64,000 bases of DNA from Lachnospiraceae bacterium UBA1683 (GCA_002320245.1 DCKD01000078.1:1-64000), one strand, 5' to 3'; numbered from the stretch's first letter, positions 8,238-17,424 are shown. Notes: generated by a model from the letters alone, not told the origin. Translations and numbers: made by a program.

Positions 8238-8345
8238 ATTCGTATCTCCTCCGTATTGTCTTTATCATTTCTTATGAAATGCGCAGCATAATTTTGTGTA
8301 TCAGCAAGAATCAGCGATATGCGCACATATAATTATATTATACCC

Positions 8346-9818
8346 TTAAATGATAATACAGACAAGTCCTCCATTGCTATCATTCACAATCTTCTGCATC
8401 GTATCCTGAAGTTTGACCTGACTTTCTTCATTTATTTTTGTAATTTTCCCCTGGATTCCATCCATCACAAGATTTTCAATGGATTTCCCGAAAATATTCG
8501 TCGCCCAGACGCCTTCTTCTGTCTGGCTTTCTGCCTTGATATACTCTACCAAATCCTCCGCCTGTTTTTCACTTCCCACAATCGGTGCAATATCCGTTGC
8601 AATATTGGCCCGGATCATATGAATCGATGGAGCTTCAGAATGTATTTTTACACCAAACTTATTGCCCTGCCTGATAATTGCCGGTTCATCAAGGACTATC
8701 TCCTCCCGGTTCGGGCTAACTACCCCATACCCCTTCATTTTTACATCGGCAAACGCATCCTTAATGTGTGTATATTCCTCTTTCATTACTGAAAGTTCTT
8801 TCAGTACGGAAATCAACTCGTACTCGCCCTGAATGGAGGTCCCGGTCAGTTCGCTTAACACCTCATAATAATACTGAGGGGCAAACTGAATCGATACCCG
8901 AATCCGCCCAGTGTCCATCTCGATTTTTTCGATACGGATCTGCTCTATGTAGGGGCTTTCCGCCTCCGGCACTGTACCCGATGCACTTCGGATATCGGTA
9001 AATCCATCCATCAGGCTGCGCACAGTCTGTATCAAATCCTGTTTTATGCGGTGTTCTCTCGAAAGCATTTCCACCCATTTTGGAATATAAAATTCCACTT
9101 CTGACACCGGGAATTCATAAAGTATCTGGCGCATAATCGTATGGATATCTTCCTCTTTCAGTTGCTCACAGTTTACCGGAAATGCCGACACTCCATATTT
9201 CGTTTCCAACTCCGTCTGTAACGTGCGGACTTCTTCAGTATAAGGTTTCCTACAGTTCAGCAGAATCATAAACGGTTTCCCGATTGCCTGCAATTCCTGT
9301 ATCGTCCGTTCCTCTGCCTCCACGTAACTCTCCCTCGGCAAATCCCCGATACTGCCATCCGTAGTTACGACAAGACCAATGGTTGCATGATCCCGGATCA
9401 CCTTCTGCGTTCCGATAGCCGCCGCCTTCGTAAATGGAATCTCGTAATCAAACCACGGTGTCTTTACCTGCCGCTCCGTTTCGTTTTCAATGTGCCCGGT
9501 AGCTCCCTCAACCATAAACCCAACACAGTCAATCAGACGGATTTTCACCCGGACGTCCTCGGCGAGCTGAAGCTCTGCAGCCTCCTTCGGTACGAATTTC
9601 GGCTCTGTCGTCATAATTGTCGTTCCCGATGCCGACTGCGGAAGTTCATCTTTCGTCCGCTCTTTCGCATGTTCATCATCCATGTTCGGAAGGACAAGCA
9701 AATCCATGAACCGTTTAATAAACGTTGACTTGCCTGTCCGAACCGGACCAACCACTCCAATGTAGATTTCCCCGTTCGTCCTTGCCTGCATATCCTTGTA
9801 TAACTGAAATGAATCCAT
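8346..9818 (-). CDS. spoIVA: Stage IV sporulation protein A (coat morphogenetic ATPase)
   Basis: ATPase that polymerises on the outer forespore membrane and forms the base of the spore coat; expressed in the mother cell. 490 residues, nearly the length of the B. subtilis protein. NGEIYIGVVGPVRTGKST holds the Walker A motif (GPVRTGKS at 24-31) and the C-terminal region is conserved. The ATG at 9818 has AAGGGGG upstream and matches the family N-terminus; the open frame extends 45 codons further back but that part covers a sigma-E-like promoter and a repeat. Its presence shows the organism is a spore former. Confidence 0.97.
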   Translation of the reverse strand: MDSFQLYKDMQARTNGEIYIGVVGPVRTGKSTFIKRFMDLLVLPNMDDEHAKERTKDELPQSASGTTIMTTEPKFVPKEAAELQLAEDVRVKIRLIDCVGFMVEGATGHIENETERQVKTPWFDYEIPFTKAAAIGTQKVIRDHATIGLVVTTDGSIGDLPRESYVEAEERTIQELQAIGKPFMILLNCRKPYTEEVRTLQTELETKYGVSAFPVNCEQLKEEDIHTIMRQILYEFPVSEVEFYIPKWVEMLSREHRIKQDLIQTVRSLMDGFTDIRSASGTVPEAESPYIEQIRIEKIEMDTGRIRVSIQFAPQYYYEVLSELTGTSIQGEYELISVLKELSVMKEEYTHIKDAFADVKMKGYGVVSPNREEIVLDEPAIIRQGNKFGVKIHSEAPSIHMIRANIATDIAPIVGSEKQAEDLVEYIKAESQTEEGVWATNIFGKSIENLVMDGIQGKITKINEESQVKLQDTMQKIVNDSNGGLVCIII

Positions 9819-9846
9819 AAAAATACCCCCTTGTTCTGCTGATACC

Positions 9847-9875
9847 AGTGTATGCAGATACAAGGGGGAATATGC
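9847..9875 (-). promoter_or_regulatory. Probable sigma-E promoter of spoIVA
   Basis: On the minus strand GCATATT (9869-9875) is followed after 14 bases by CATACACT (9847-9854), close to the sigma-E consensus -35 and -10 elements. It lies about 30 bases before the spoIVA start codon. Sigma-E control of spoIVA is established in Bacillus; here it is inferred from the motif. The -35 box overlaps the edge of a GGGACAGTCCC-type palindrome by two bases. Confidence 0.72.
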
Positions 9876-9895
9876 AAAGGGACTGTCCCCTTTGC
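9874..9895. repeat. GGGACTGTCCC palindrome
   Basis: A 22-bp near-perfect palindrome, GCAAAGGG followed by ACTGTCCCCTTTGC, between gpsA and spoIVA. The same core, as two inverted copies, occurs at 57826-57864. It abuts the spoIVA sigma-E promoter. Confidence 0.7.
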
Positions 9896-9915
9896 CCTCC
9901 GTTTTCAGAATATTC

Positions 9916-10935
9916 TCACAATTCATCCGGCCATGGAAGTGATGCATGTTCACTTCTGGACTCTCTGAGCATTAGTTCATCCACTGCATCGCCCGGTTTT
10001 TTCCCTTCAAACAGTACCCGATTGACTTCAGTTACAATTGGCATGGACACACCGTATTTTCCGGCAAGCTTTGCAGCGGCTTTGGCGGAATATACACCTT
10101 CTACGACCATCTGCACTTCTTCCATTGCCTCCTGCATCGACTTGCCCTGTCCCATCAGGTAACCGGCTTTTCGGTTGCGGCTGTGCACACTGGCACAGGT
10201 TACAATCAAATCCCCGATTCCGGTCAGCCCGGTAAATGTCTCTATTTTTCCGCCCATCTTTACACCAAGCCGTGCGATTTCCGCAATGCCGCGCGTAATG
10301 AGCGCCGCCTTTGTATTATCCCCATACCCGAGACCGTCCGCAATTCCCGCGGCCAGTGCAATGACATTTTTCAGTGAGCCGCCAAGTTCAATGCCGAGAA
10401 TATCCGGACTTGTGTAAACGCGGAATACCCGGCTGATAAATGCCTCCTGTAAATACTCCGCAGTCTCACGCGTCTTCGCTCCGATTACACAGGTAGTCGG
10501 AAGCCTCCTCCCGACTTCCTCTGCATGGCTCGGACCGGAAAGTACCGCCACGTCCGCCTGTGGGATTTCCTGCTCAATCTGCTGTGATAAAGTCATCAGT
10601 GTACTTTCTTCGATTCCCTTCGCTACGTCGACAATTTTCTGTCCCTCTGCCACATACGGACTCATTTTTTTTGCGGTCGCTCTTGTAAACGGAGACGGCA
10701 CTGCAAGTACGAGGAAATCTTTCCCCCGGACTGCCTCCTCCAAATCGCCTGTAATCACCATTCCGTCCGAAAGTTTTACACCCGGAAGTTTCTTCGTATG
10801 CTCCCGCTTTTCATCCAGCATCTTCACTTCGTCCGCGTCAATGGACCAGATAGTAATCTGGTGTCCATTATCGGAAAGAAGTACCGAAAGTGCCGTTCCC
10901 CAGCTTCCCGCTCCGATTACTCCAACATTTGCCAT
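9916..10935 (-). CDS. gpsA: Glycerol-3-phosphate dehydrogenase [NAD(P)+]
   Basis: Reduces dihydroxyacetone phosphate to sn-glycerol 3-phosphate, the backbone of membrane phospholipids. 339 residues from the chosen start. VGVIGAGSWGTAL near the N-terminus binds NAD(P); LAVPSPF, GPSHAEEV and LGGSLKNVIALAAG (catalytic lysine) follow, as does NTKAALITRGIAE. The start at 10935 is set by AAGGAGGG eight bases upstream; an in-frame ATG seven codons earlier lacks a site. plsY, whose product acylates the glycerol phosphate, lies 24 bases upstream in the same direction, so the two genes supply phospholipid precursors together. Confidence 0.97.
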   Translation of the reverse strand: MANVGVIGAGSWGTALSVLLSDNGHQITIWSIDADEVKMLDEKREHTKKLPGVKLSDGMVITGDLEEAVRGKDFLVLAVPSPFTRATAKKMSPYVAEGQKIVDVAKGIEESTLMTLSQQIEQEIPQADVAVLSGPSHAEEVGRRLPTTCVIGAKTRETAEYLQEAFISRVFRVYTSPDILGIELGGSLKNVIALAAGIADGLGYGDNTKAALITRGIAEIARLGVKMGGKIETFTGLTGIGDLIVTCASVHSRNRKAGYLMGQGKSMQEAMEEVQMVVEGVYSAKAAAKLAGKYGVSMPIVTEVNRVLFEGKKPGDAVDELMLRESRSEHASLPWPDEL

Positions 10936-10959
10936 CGTTTTCCCTCCTTTTTCCACTTT

Positions 10960-11592
10960 CTATGCATTCTTTGTGCCAAATCTACTCTCCGTTCCCGCTA
11001 TCAGGCGCTTAATATTTTCTTTGTGCCTGAACCACGCAAGCGCCATGATAATAAATGTCAGCACATACATCTCAATCCGGTAATTCAGCACCATCTGAAG
11101 CCCGCCCATCTTGCCGTAAAGAAGCACTTCCAAAAAAAATGTAGTTGCTGCAAGAAGGGAACCCACCGAGACATATCTTGTCAGCACAGCCGCAATCAAA
11201 AATGCGCTCAGCGGAATCGGCACCATCCACGGATTTGTGGAAACCACCAGTCCTGCCAAAACAGCAATTCCTTTTCCCCCTTTAAATTTCAGATAAAATG
11301 GGAAATTGTGCCCCAACGTTGCACCTACACCTGCATACATTGCAAGCAGAGGCACACAATCCATATCCCGATACAGATACCGTGCCAGACACACTGCCAG
11401 CACACACTTGATGACGTCGCCTGCGAACGTGCACACTCCCGCTTTCCATCCCATGACACGCACCGCATTGGTGGAACCGGCATTTCCGCTGCCCTTCTGT
11501 CTGATATCAATATGATGTACCTTTCCGACGATATATCCGGTCTGGAAAAGGCCGAACACATATCCGATTAATAAGCAGATGATACGTTCCAT
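10960..11592 (-). CDS. plsY: Glycerol-3-phosphate acyltransferase (acyl-phosphate type)
   Basis: Membrane enzyme transferring an acyl group from acyl phosphate (made by PlsX, encoded here at 23193-24212) to glycerol 3-phosphate. 210 residues with several hydrophobic helices. The signature loops are GSGNAGSTNAVRVMG near residue 37, GHNFPFYLKFKGGKGIA near 95, and the third motif around STNPW. The gene lies between der and gpsA in one operon with six bases to der and 24 to gpsA. No unusual features. Confidence 0.95.
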   Translation of the reverse strand: MERIICLLIGYVFGLFQTGYIVGKVHHIDIRQKGSGNAGSTNAVRVMGWKAGVCTFAGDVIKCVLAVCLARYLYRDMDCVPLLAMYAGVGATLGHNFPFYLKFKGGKGIAVLAGLVVSTNPWMVPIPLSAFLIAAVLTRYVSVGSLLAATTFFLEVLLYGKMGGLQMVLNYRIEMYVLTFIIMALAWFRHKENIKRLIAGTESRFGTKNA

Positions 11593-11598
11593 GACTGA

Positions 11599-12924
11599 TT
11601 ATTCCTTGTCCTTTCTCTCTCTGATGAAGAATTTCAAAGAAGTTCCTCTGAATCCAAATGCCTCACGAATCTTATTTTCCAGATATCTTGTATAAGAAAA
11701 ATGCATGAGCTGCTTATCATTGACAAAAATAACAAATGACGGCGGCTTAACTGACACCTGTGTAATATAGTACAGCTTCAGACGTTTTCCTTTATCTGAC
11801 GGCGGCTGCTGCATCGCAACTGCCTCTGTCATAATCTCGTTCAGCACTCCTGTCGCAATCCGCAATGTCTGGTTCTCGATAACCATGTCTATCATCTCAT
11901 ACAGCTTATTCAGACGCTGCCCCGTCTTTGCAGATACATACATAATTTCCGCATATGGCATATACGACAAAACCTGACGGATCTTATTCTCGTACTCTTT
12001 CATCGTCTTATCATTCTTCTCAATGGCATCCCACTTATTGACAACAATAATGATACCCTTTCCGCGTTCATGTGCAATACCGGCAATCTTTGCATCCTGC
12101 TCTGTCACGCCCTCTACCGCATCAATCACCATCAGCACCACATCGGCACGCTCCACTGCCGTTACCGTCCGGATAATGCTGTAACGTTCCAGTTCTTCTT
12201 TGATTTTATTCTTCCGGCGCAGCCCTGCAGTATCAATAAAAATGTATTCCTTTCCGTTGTACACTACATCGGTATCAATCGCATCTCTTGTCGTTCCCGC
12301 AACATCAGAAACAATCACCCGGTTCTCTCCGACCAGTTTATTAATAATGGAAGATTTGCCCACATTCGGTTTTCCGACAATCGCAATCCGCGGACGCTCG
12401 TCCTCTTCCTCCTCTCCTGCCCCCTCCGGAAAATGAGACGTCACAACATCCAGCATATCCCCTAGTCCCAGTCTGGATGCAGCAGAAATCGGCACCGGAT
12501 CACCGATACCAAGATTATAAAATTCATACACATCCGGCATAAATTTGTCAAAATTATCAACCTTATTGACTACAAGCACTATCGGCTTTCCGGAACGTCT
12601 GAGCATATCTGCTACTTTCGAATCCGCATCCTGAAGTCCCTGTTTGACATCTGTAATAAAAATAATAACATCTGCCGTATCAATGGCAATCTGCGCCTGT
12701 TCCTTCATCTGGGACAGAATCACATCCCTGCTGTCCGGCTCGATACCTCCGGTATCAATCATTGTGAATTCCCTGTCCAGCCATGTCACATCCGCATAAA
12801 TACGGTCGCGTGTCACACCCGGAGTATCCTTGACGATGGAAATCATTTCCCCCGCCAGCACATTAAATAATGTAGACTTTCCTACATTCGGTCTGCCTAC
12901 AATCGCTACTACTGGTTTACTCAT
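11599..12924 (-). CDS. der: Ribosome-associated GTPase Der (EngA)
   Basis: Essential GTPase for maturation of the 50S ribosomal subunit. 441 residues with the unique tandem GTPase arrangement: GRPNVGKS at 10-17 and GKPNVGKS at 184-191, each with its own DTxG (DTGG, DTAG) and NKxD (NKVD, NKWD) motifs, followed by a C-terminal KH-like domain. An acidic linker (EEEEDE) joins the GTPase domains. Together with plsY and gpsA downstream and the DUF512 radical SAM gene upstream it forms a series commonly seen in clostridia. Confidence 0.97.
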   Translation of the reverse strand: MSKPVVAIVGRPNVGKSTLFNVLAGEMISIVKDTPGVTRDRIYADVTWLDREFTMIDTGGIEPDSRDVILSQMKEQAQIAIDTADVIIFITDVKQGLQDADSKVADMLRRSGKPIVLVVNKVDNFDKFMPDVYEFYNLGIGDPVPISAASRLGLGDMLDVVTSHFPEGAGEEEEDERPRIAIVGKPNVGKSSIINKLVGENRVIVSDVAGTTRDAIDTDVVYNGKEYIFIDTAGLRRKNKIKEELERYSIIRTVTAVERADVVLMVIDAVEGVTEQDAKIAGIAHERGKGIIIVVNKWDAIEKNDKTMKEYENKIRQVLSYMPYAEIMYVSAKTGQRLNKLYEMIDMVIENQTLRIATGVLNEIMTEAVAMQQPPSDKGKRLKLYYITQVSVKPPSFVIFVNDKQLMHFSYTRYLENKIREAFGFRGTSLKFFIRERKDKE

Positions 12925-12972
12925 CGTTTTTCTACCTTTCTGTCACTTTATGATACAGTTGCTGACTACATA

Positions 12973-14286
12973 TCACGTCTCTCCCAGAACTGCCTCAAGC
13001 AGGTCCTTTCCGCTTGATTTTACAATATCCATCTCCACTTGTAAAGTTTTCTCCACATCGGCAACCGTATAGTCATCCAAAAATACATCTTCATCCACAC
13101 GCAGCATATTACACGGAATCAATAGCCGATTGCCCGTTATATTTCCCTTTGTCTGATTCATCAGATCCTGACCTGTAATCAAACCGGAAACAGTAATCAT
13201 CTCTCCGAAGAAATCATTACGGATTGGAATGATTTGCACCTCGGTATTCGGAAATTTTTCTTTCATTGTATCCATCAGACGGTACAGATACGGATAAGCA
13301 AGCCGTCCGGTTGCAAGTGTAAGTTTGCGTTCTTTCCGGTCTCCCTCCGCTTCGGAAAGTGCCTCCGTAAATTCTTCATACAGCAGCCGCAGCATTCCTA
13401 CACCGTTTTCCAATTGTAGATATCCGTCATAGTTTTCTTCTTCCGGAAGTTCCTGTTCTGCCAGAATATACCACTCGTCACTGGCATGGATAAAATGAAT
13501 CCCGTATTTCGGATAGATTTTCTCCTGCCATCTGTGAACCGTGTCCAACACCTGCAAGGCATCCTTTTTTGTGAACGGTTCCAACGGTTCCAGTCCGTCA
13601 CGATACTTGCTCAATCCGACCGGAACAACCGATACACTGCGCAAAAACGGCAAATAACCGGTCAGATCCCGGATACTGCGCTCCAGCTCCTTCCCGTCAT
13701 TAAAACCTTTGCACAGCACTATCTGACCGTTCATCTCGATTCCGGCATCATACAGAACCTGCACCTTCTTCAATGCATCCCCTGCAAACCGATTATGCAG
13801 CATCCTGCACCTAAGTTCAGGATTGGTTGTCTGGAATGAAATATTAATCGGCTCCAGATGATATTTCACAATCCTCTGTATGTCGTGGTCACTCATATTC
13901 GTAAGCGTCACATAATTTCCCTGCAAAAAGGAAAGCCGGGAATCATCGTCTTTAAAATAAAGGGTATCCCGCATTCCCGGCGGCATCTGATCAATAAAAC
14001 AAAAAATACATTTGTTGTGACAGGAGCGGTACTCATCCATCAGCCCCTGCTCAAATTCCATCCCCAGGTCTTCCGGTTCGTCCTTCTCAATCTCCAGTTC
14101 CCACTGCTCTCCGTCCGGCTTCTCAATCAGCAGCACAACTAATTCATCTTCCATATAATACCGATAATCAAATATATCTTCGATTTCATTTCCATTCATT
14201 GTCAGGAGCTTGTCCCCCGGCTCAATCCCCATCTCCTCCGCGATGCTGTCCGGCCGGACAATGCTGATGATATGTTCATGTCTCAT
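12973..14286 (-). CDS. DUF512 / PDZ-like radical SAM protein
   Basis: Roughly 437 residues. An N-terminal PDZ-like segment (IVRPDSIAEEMGIEPGDKLL) is followed by a radical SAM-like cluster CHNKCIFC with cysteines at 89, 93 and 96 (CxxxCxxC) and a C-terminal DUF512 domain. Proteins of this type sit beside der in many clostridia; their reaction is unknown. Start uncertain: MRHEHII matches the family N-terminus but its AAAGGA lies 17 bases away, and the earlier ATG at 14316 has no ribosome binding site. The neighbour relationship suggests a link to ribosome or RNA biology, but that is inference only. Confidence 0.85.
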   Translation of the reverse strand: MRHEHIISIVRPDSIAEEMGIEPGDKLLTMNGNEIEDIFDYRYYMEDELVVLLIEKPDGEQWELEIEKDEPEDLGMEFEQGLMDEYRSCHNKCIFCFIDQMPPGMRDTLYFKDDDSRLSFLQGNYVTLTNMSDHDIQRIVKYHLEPINISFQTTNPELRCRMLHNRFAGDALKKVQVLYDAGIEMNGQIVLCKGFNDGKELERSIRDLTGYLPFLRSVSVVPVGLSKYRDGLEPLEPFTKKDALQVLDTVHRWQEKIYPKYGIHFIHASDEWYILAEQELPEEENYDGYLQLENGVGMLRLLYEEFTEALSEAEGDRKERKLTLATGRLAYPYLYRLMDTMKEKFPNTEVQIIPIRNDFFGEMITVSGLITGQDLMNQTKGNITGNRLLIPCNMLRVDEDVFLDDYTVADVEKTLQVEMDIVKSSGKDLLEAVLGET

Positions 14287-14393
14287 ACTTCTATTTTCTG
14301 CAATCCTTTCTCGCATTCATTGCGCTGCAGCAAACAATTTTTCCGGTTTGCCTGCACAAAACCCGATATATTTTCTCATATTCTTCACAATTT

Positions 14394-14716
14394 GTAACTG
14401 TTCAGAGCCAAGCAAATTCATATATACTGTGTAATAAATGCTTGCATTCGTGAACACATTTTTGTATGAATTTATTCCCGCGGGCAACGAGCCAAGCAGC
14501 CATGCTTGCATGGATATTCGGCGACTGCCGCGAGGGGTGCCGAGTGCCTGTGACACTCGCTTAGCGCAGACCGAAGCGGAGCGCAGTTCAAATCCCCCGC
14601 TGCCCTGCAGCGCTACAAATTTGATGCCCCGTTGCTTGCAGCTGGGTCTTTTACCTGGCGGATACGCCATACCGAGGAAATGCACAGCATTTTCGAGTTG
14701 GGTTCTGAATAGTTAC
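14394..14716. repeat. MITE-like element A1 with terminal inverted repeats
   Basis: 323-bp element bounded by GTAACTGTTCAGAGCC on the left and the imperfect complement GGGTTCTGAATAGTTAC on the right. The same ends bound elements at 55576-55683 and 59362-59504, and all three share the TGGCGG segment near the right end. The interior holds a CCCGCGGGCAACG block (14472-14644) also present at 18407-18520. No transposase frame is credible inside it; the 122-codon minus frame across it looks like chance. It fills most of the long gap before prs. Confidence 0.75.
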
Positions 14717-14753
14717 CATAATTTTAACATAATCCACCGGATTCGTAAAGGTT

Positions 14754-14809
14754 AGGCTGGACAGTCTCCTTGAGTTTTATGTATAGGCTGAACAGTCTCC
14801 TTGAGTTTT
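14754..14809. repeat. Two 25-bp direct repeats upstream of prs
   Basis: Copies at 14754-14778 and 14785-14809 share AGGCTG, one variable base, then ACAGTCTCCTTGAGTTTT, separated by six bases. They lie immediately upstream of the prs -35 box. Possible paired binding sites for a regulator or a simple duplication. Confidence 0.7.
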
Positions 14810-14812
14810 CTC

Positions 14813-14841
14813 TTGAATTTCATTTAAAAAAATGATATAAC
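14813..14841 (+). promoter_or_regulatory. Probable prs promoter
   Basis: TTGAAT (14813-14818), 17 bases, TATAAC (14836-14841), about 62 bases upstream of the prs ATG. The preceding repeats end four bases before the -35 box. Confidence 0.65.
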
Positions 14842-14903
14842 CATATTGTAAATCTAGATTATTCCGGTTCATTACAGATGCCGGAATCACATAGGAGAAA
14901 ATC

Positions 14904-16076
14904 ATGTCGAATATTGAAGCACTTGAAAAAACACTTCCCGTTGCCCCACTGAAGCTGGTTGCAATGGAAAGCTGCAAAGACCTCGGTCAGAAGGTCAATG
15001 ACTATCTGGTATCCTTTCGCGAGAATACAATCAATGAAGTAACTGAATCCCCACTGTACGTGAACTACCGGTCCAACAACTACCTCGTTGACTGTAGCTG
15101 CCCGCGTTTCGGAAGCGGCGAGGCAAAGGGAATTCTGAAAGAAACAATCCGCGGAACGGATTTATTCATTATGACAGATGTCTGTAATTACAGCATGACG
15201 TATTCTGTAAATGGGCATATAAACCATATGTCTCCGGATGACCACTATCAGGATTTAAAACGTATCATTTCCGCTGCAACAGGCAAAGCCCGCCGCATCA
15301 ATGTCATTATGCCGTTCCTCTACGAGAGCCGTCAGCACAAGCGCACCAAACGGGAATCTCTTGACTGTGCACTTGCCCTGGAAGAGCTGAACGCGATGGG
15401 CGTTACCAACATCATCACCTTCGATGCCCACGATCCACGTGTACAGAATGCAATCCCACTAAGTGGATTCGACAGCTTTGACCCGCCGTATCAGTTCATG
15501 AAGGCATTGTTCAAAGCAGTGCCTGACCTTATCGTCGATAAAAACCATTTAATGATTATAAGCCCGGACGAAGGCGCAATGCACCGCGCGGTATATTTTT
15601 CAAACGTTCTCGGCGTCGATATGGGTATGTTCTACAAACGCCGTGACTATTCTACTGTTGTCAACGGAAAGAATCCCATCGTAGCCCACGAATTTCTGGG
15701 TGACGATGTGACCGGAAAGGATGTCATCATCGTGGACGATATGATTTCTTCCGGTGAGAGTATGCTTGATGTTGCTAAAAAATTAAAAGACCGCAATGCT
15801 GCCCGTGTTTTCGTATGTACGACATTCGGACTGTTCACGGAAGGATTTGATAAATTTGACGAATACTACAGGAAGGGATATATCAATAAGGTAATTACAA
15901 CCAACCTGACATACCTTCCGCCGATTACAAAGGAGAAACCATACTTTGTAACCGCAGATATGAGTAAGTTCCTCGCACTCATCATCGATTCCCTGAATCA
16001 CGATGTAACAATCGGAACCGTATTGAATCCAACCGATAAGATACATGCGCTCTTAGAAAAGCGGAGATTACAGTAA
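14904..16076 (+). CDS. prs: Ribose-phosphate pyrophosphokinase (long clostridial form)
   Basis: Makes PRPP from ribose 5-phosphate and ATP, the precursor of nucleotides, histidine and tryptophan. 390 residues, some 70 more than the classical enzyme. The PRPP-binding loop is clear at DVIIVDDMISSGES, and INVIMPFLYESRQHKRTKRES corresponds to the ATP/ribose-phosphate region though with a sequence differing from the classical PYxxYARQDRK. FDAHDPRVQNAIP is the family's DxHxxQ region. AGGAG precedes the ATG. The product feeds pyrB's pathway and the trp operon of this window, but it is transcribed alone. Confidence 0.88.
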   Translation: MSNIEALEKTLPVAPLKLVAMESCKDLGQKVNDYLVSFRENTINEVTESPLYVNYRSNNYLVDCSCPRFGSGEAKGILKETIRGTDLFIMTDVCNYSMTYSVNGHINHMSPDDHYQDLKRIISAATGKARRINVIMPFLYESRQHKRTKRESLDCALALEELNAMGVTNIITFDAHDPRVQNAIPLSGFDSFDPPYQFMKALFKAVPDLIVDKNHLMIISPDEGAMHRAVYFSNVLGVDMGMFYKRRDYSTVVNGKNPIVAHEFLGDDVTGKDVIIVDDMISSGESMLDVAKKLKDRNAARVFVCTTFGLFTEGFDKFDEYYRKGYINKVITTNLTYLPPITKEKPYFVTADMSKFLALIIDSLNHDVTIGTVLNPTDKIHALLEKRRLQ

Positions 16077-16087
16077 CACCATATTTT

Positions 16088-16151
16088 CCAGTGTACTGTA
16101 CCAATGATATTTCGCATAGACCCGCAGGATATCATCGGCGCGGCACACTGG
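16088..16151. terminator. Nested hairpin between convergent prs and ilvA
   Basis: Outer arms CCAGTGT (16088-16094) and ACACTGG (16145-16151), inner arms ATGATAT (16104-16110) and ATATCAT (16129-16135). It lies between the stops of two convergent genes and may serve both, but there is no long T-run. Confidence 0.35.
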
Positions 16152-16163
16152 TTTCTTAATGTA

Positions 16164-17384
16164 TTAGTACAGTTTGGCGCTGATAAGCTTCGGCTTGAAT
16201 CCATTTTTCTCCAATGCTGTCAGTATCTGGTGTTTATGCTCTGTCCCAAATGCTTCCATTGTGATTCTCAATTCCACGGCCGCATTTCTATTCGTACTTA
16301 CGAACTGGTTATGCTCCAGCTTGATGATATTGCCCTTTTCCTCCGCGATGGTTGCCGCTACCCGCATCAGCTCACCCGGCTTATCCGGGAGAAGAACGGA
16401 TACGGAGAAGATTCTGTCCCGCTGAATCAATCCGTGCTGTACGATGGATGACATGGTAATGACATCCATATTCCCCCCGCTTAAGATGCAGACTACTTTC
16501 TTACCTTTACAATCCAACTGCTTCAGTGCTGCCACAGACAACAGCCCTGAGTTTTCTACAATCATCTTATGGTTCTCAACCATGTCGAGGAATGCCCCAA
16601 TCAGTTCATCGTCATCCACAAGCAATACTTCATCTACATTTTGCTGCACGTATGGCAGATTTTTGTGTCCCACGGCTTTTACGGCTGTACCGTCTGCAAT
16701 CGTATTCGCACTGTCCAGCTCGACTACTTCTCCGGCTTTAAGCGCTGCTGTCATGCTTGCTGCCCCACTCGGCTCCACACCGATAACCTTAATCTTTGGA
16801 TTGAGCATTTTCGCCAGTGTTGACACCCCTGTGATAAGTCCGCCGCCCCCGATTGGTGCGAGGATATAATCAACGGTCGGCAGCTCCTGTACTATTTCCA
16901 TTGTGATAGTTCCCTGTCCGGTAGCTACGTCCAAATCATCAAATGGATGAACAAACGTATATCCGTTTTCCTCTGCCAGTTTATATGCGTACGCACAGGC
17001 ATCATCATATACATCTCCGTGCAGAATGACTTCTGCCCCGTACCCCTTTGTGCGGTTCACCTTAATCAGCGGAGTGATAGTCGGCATAACAATGACTGCC
17101 TTGCATCCAAATGCCTTTGCGGCATATGCCACGCCCTGCGCGTGGTTTCCCGCTGATGCGGTAATCAGTCCGCGGGAACGCTCTTCCTCCGACAGTGTAC
17201 TGATTTTGTAATAAGCACCACGCAGTTTGTATGCACCTGTATGCTGCATATTTTCCGGTTTCAAATATACCTTTGCCCCGCTCTGCTGGCTCAGGTACTC
17301 GCTTCTGATTAATTTTGTCGGATTCGTCACACGTTTGACAATCTCACTTGCTTCTTCAAATTTTTCTAATGTCAATTCATCCAT
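16164..17384 (-). CDS. ilvA: Threonine ammonia-lyase with ACT domain
   Basis: PLP enzyme deaminating threonine to 2-oxobutanoate, the first step to isoleucine or to propionate. About 406 residues. QHTGAYKLRGA carries the PLP lysine (53), SAGNHAQGVAYAA and IGGGGLITG bind substrate and cofactor phosphate, and SGGNMD lies near the end of the catalytic domain. A single C-terminal ACT domain starts near 330 (FSVSVLLPDKPGELMRVA). The single ACT places it with the TdcB/clostridial type rather than E. coli IlvA with two. Start at 17384 set by AAGGGTGAT upstream; the longer frame has no site. No other branched-chain gene is adjacent. Confidence 0.9.
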   Translation of the reverse strand: MDELTLEKFEEASEIVKRVTNPTKLIRSEYLSQQSGAKVYLKPENMQHTGAYKLRGAYYKISTLSEEERSRGLITASAGNHAQGVAYAAKAFGCKAVIVMPTITPLIKVNRTKGYGAEVILHGDVYDDACAYAYKLAEENGYTFVHPFDDLDVATGQGTITMEIVQELPTVDYILAPIGGGGLITGVSTLAKMLNPKIKVIGVEPSGAASMTAALKAGEVVELDSANTIADGTAVKAVGHKNLPYVQQNVDEVLLVDDDELIGAFLDMVENHKMIVENSGLLSVAALKQLDCKGKKVVCILSGGNMDVITMSSIVQHGLIQRDRIFSVSVLLPDKPGELMRVAATIAEEKGNIIKLEHNQFVSTNRNAAVELRITMEAFGTEHKHQILTALEKNGFKPKLISAKLY

Positions 17385-17424
17385 TTCTATCACCCTTTTC
17401 ATTCTTATGCGTATTGTACTGTCA

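Noticed and set aside
9819..9953. 45-codon N-terminal extension of SpoIVA
   Set aside because: It would cover the sigma-E-like promoter and palindrome, and the family begins at MDSFQLYKD-like residues.
14466..14644. A tRNA or other structured RNA gene in the CCCGCGGGCAACG block
   Set aside because: Several hairpins, but no tRNA cloverleaf, and a similar block recurs elsewhere, so it is treated as a repeat.
14317..14685. 122-codon minus frame inside element A1
   Set aside because: Falls wholly in a repeat, with no ribosome binding site and no likeness to a transposase.
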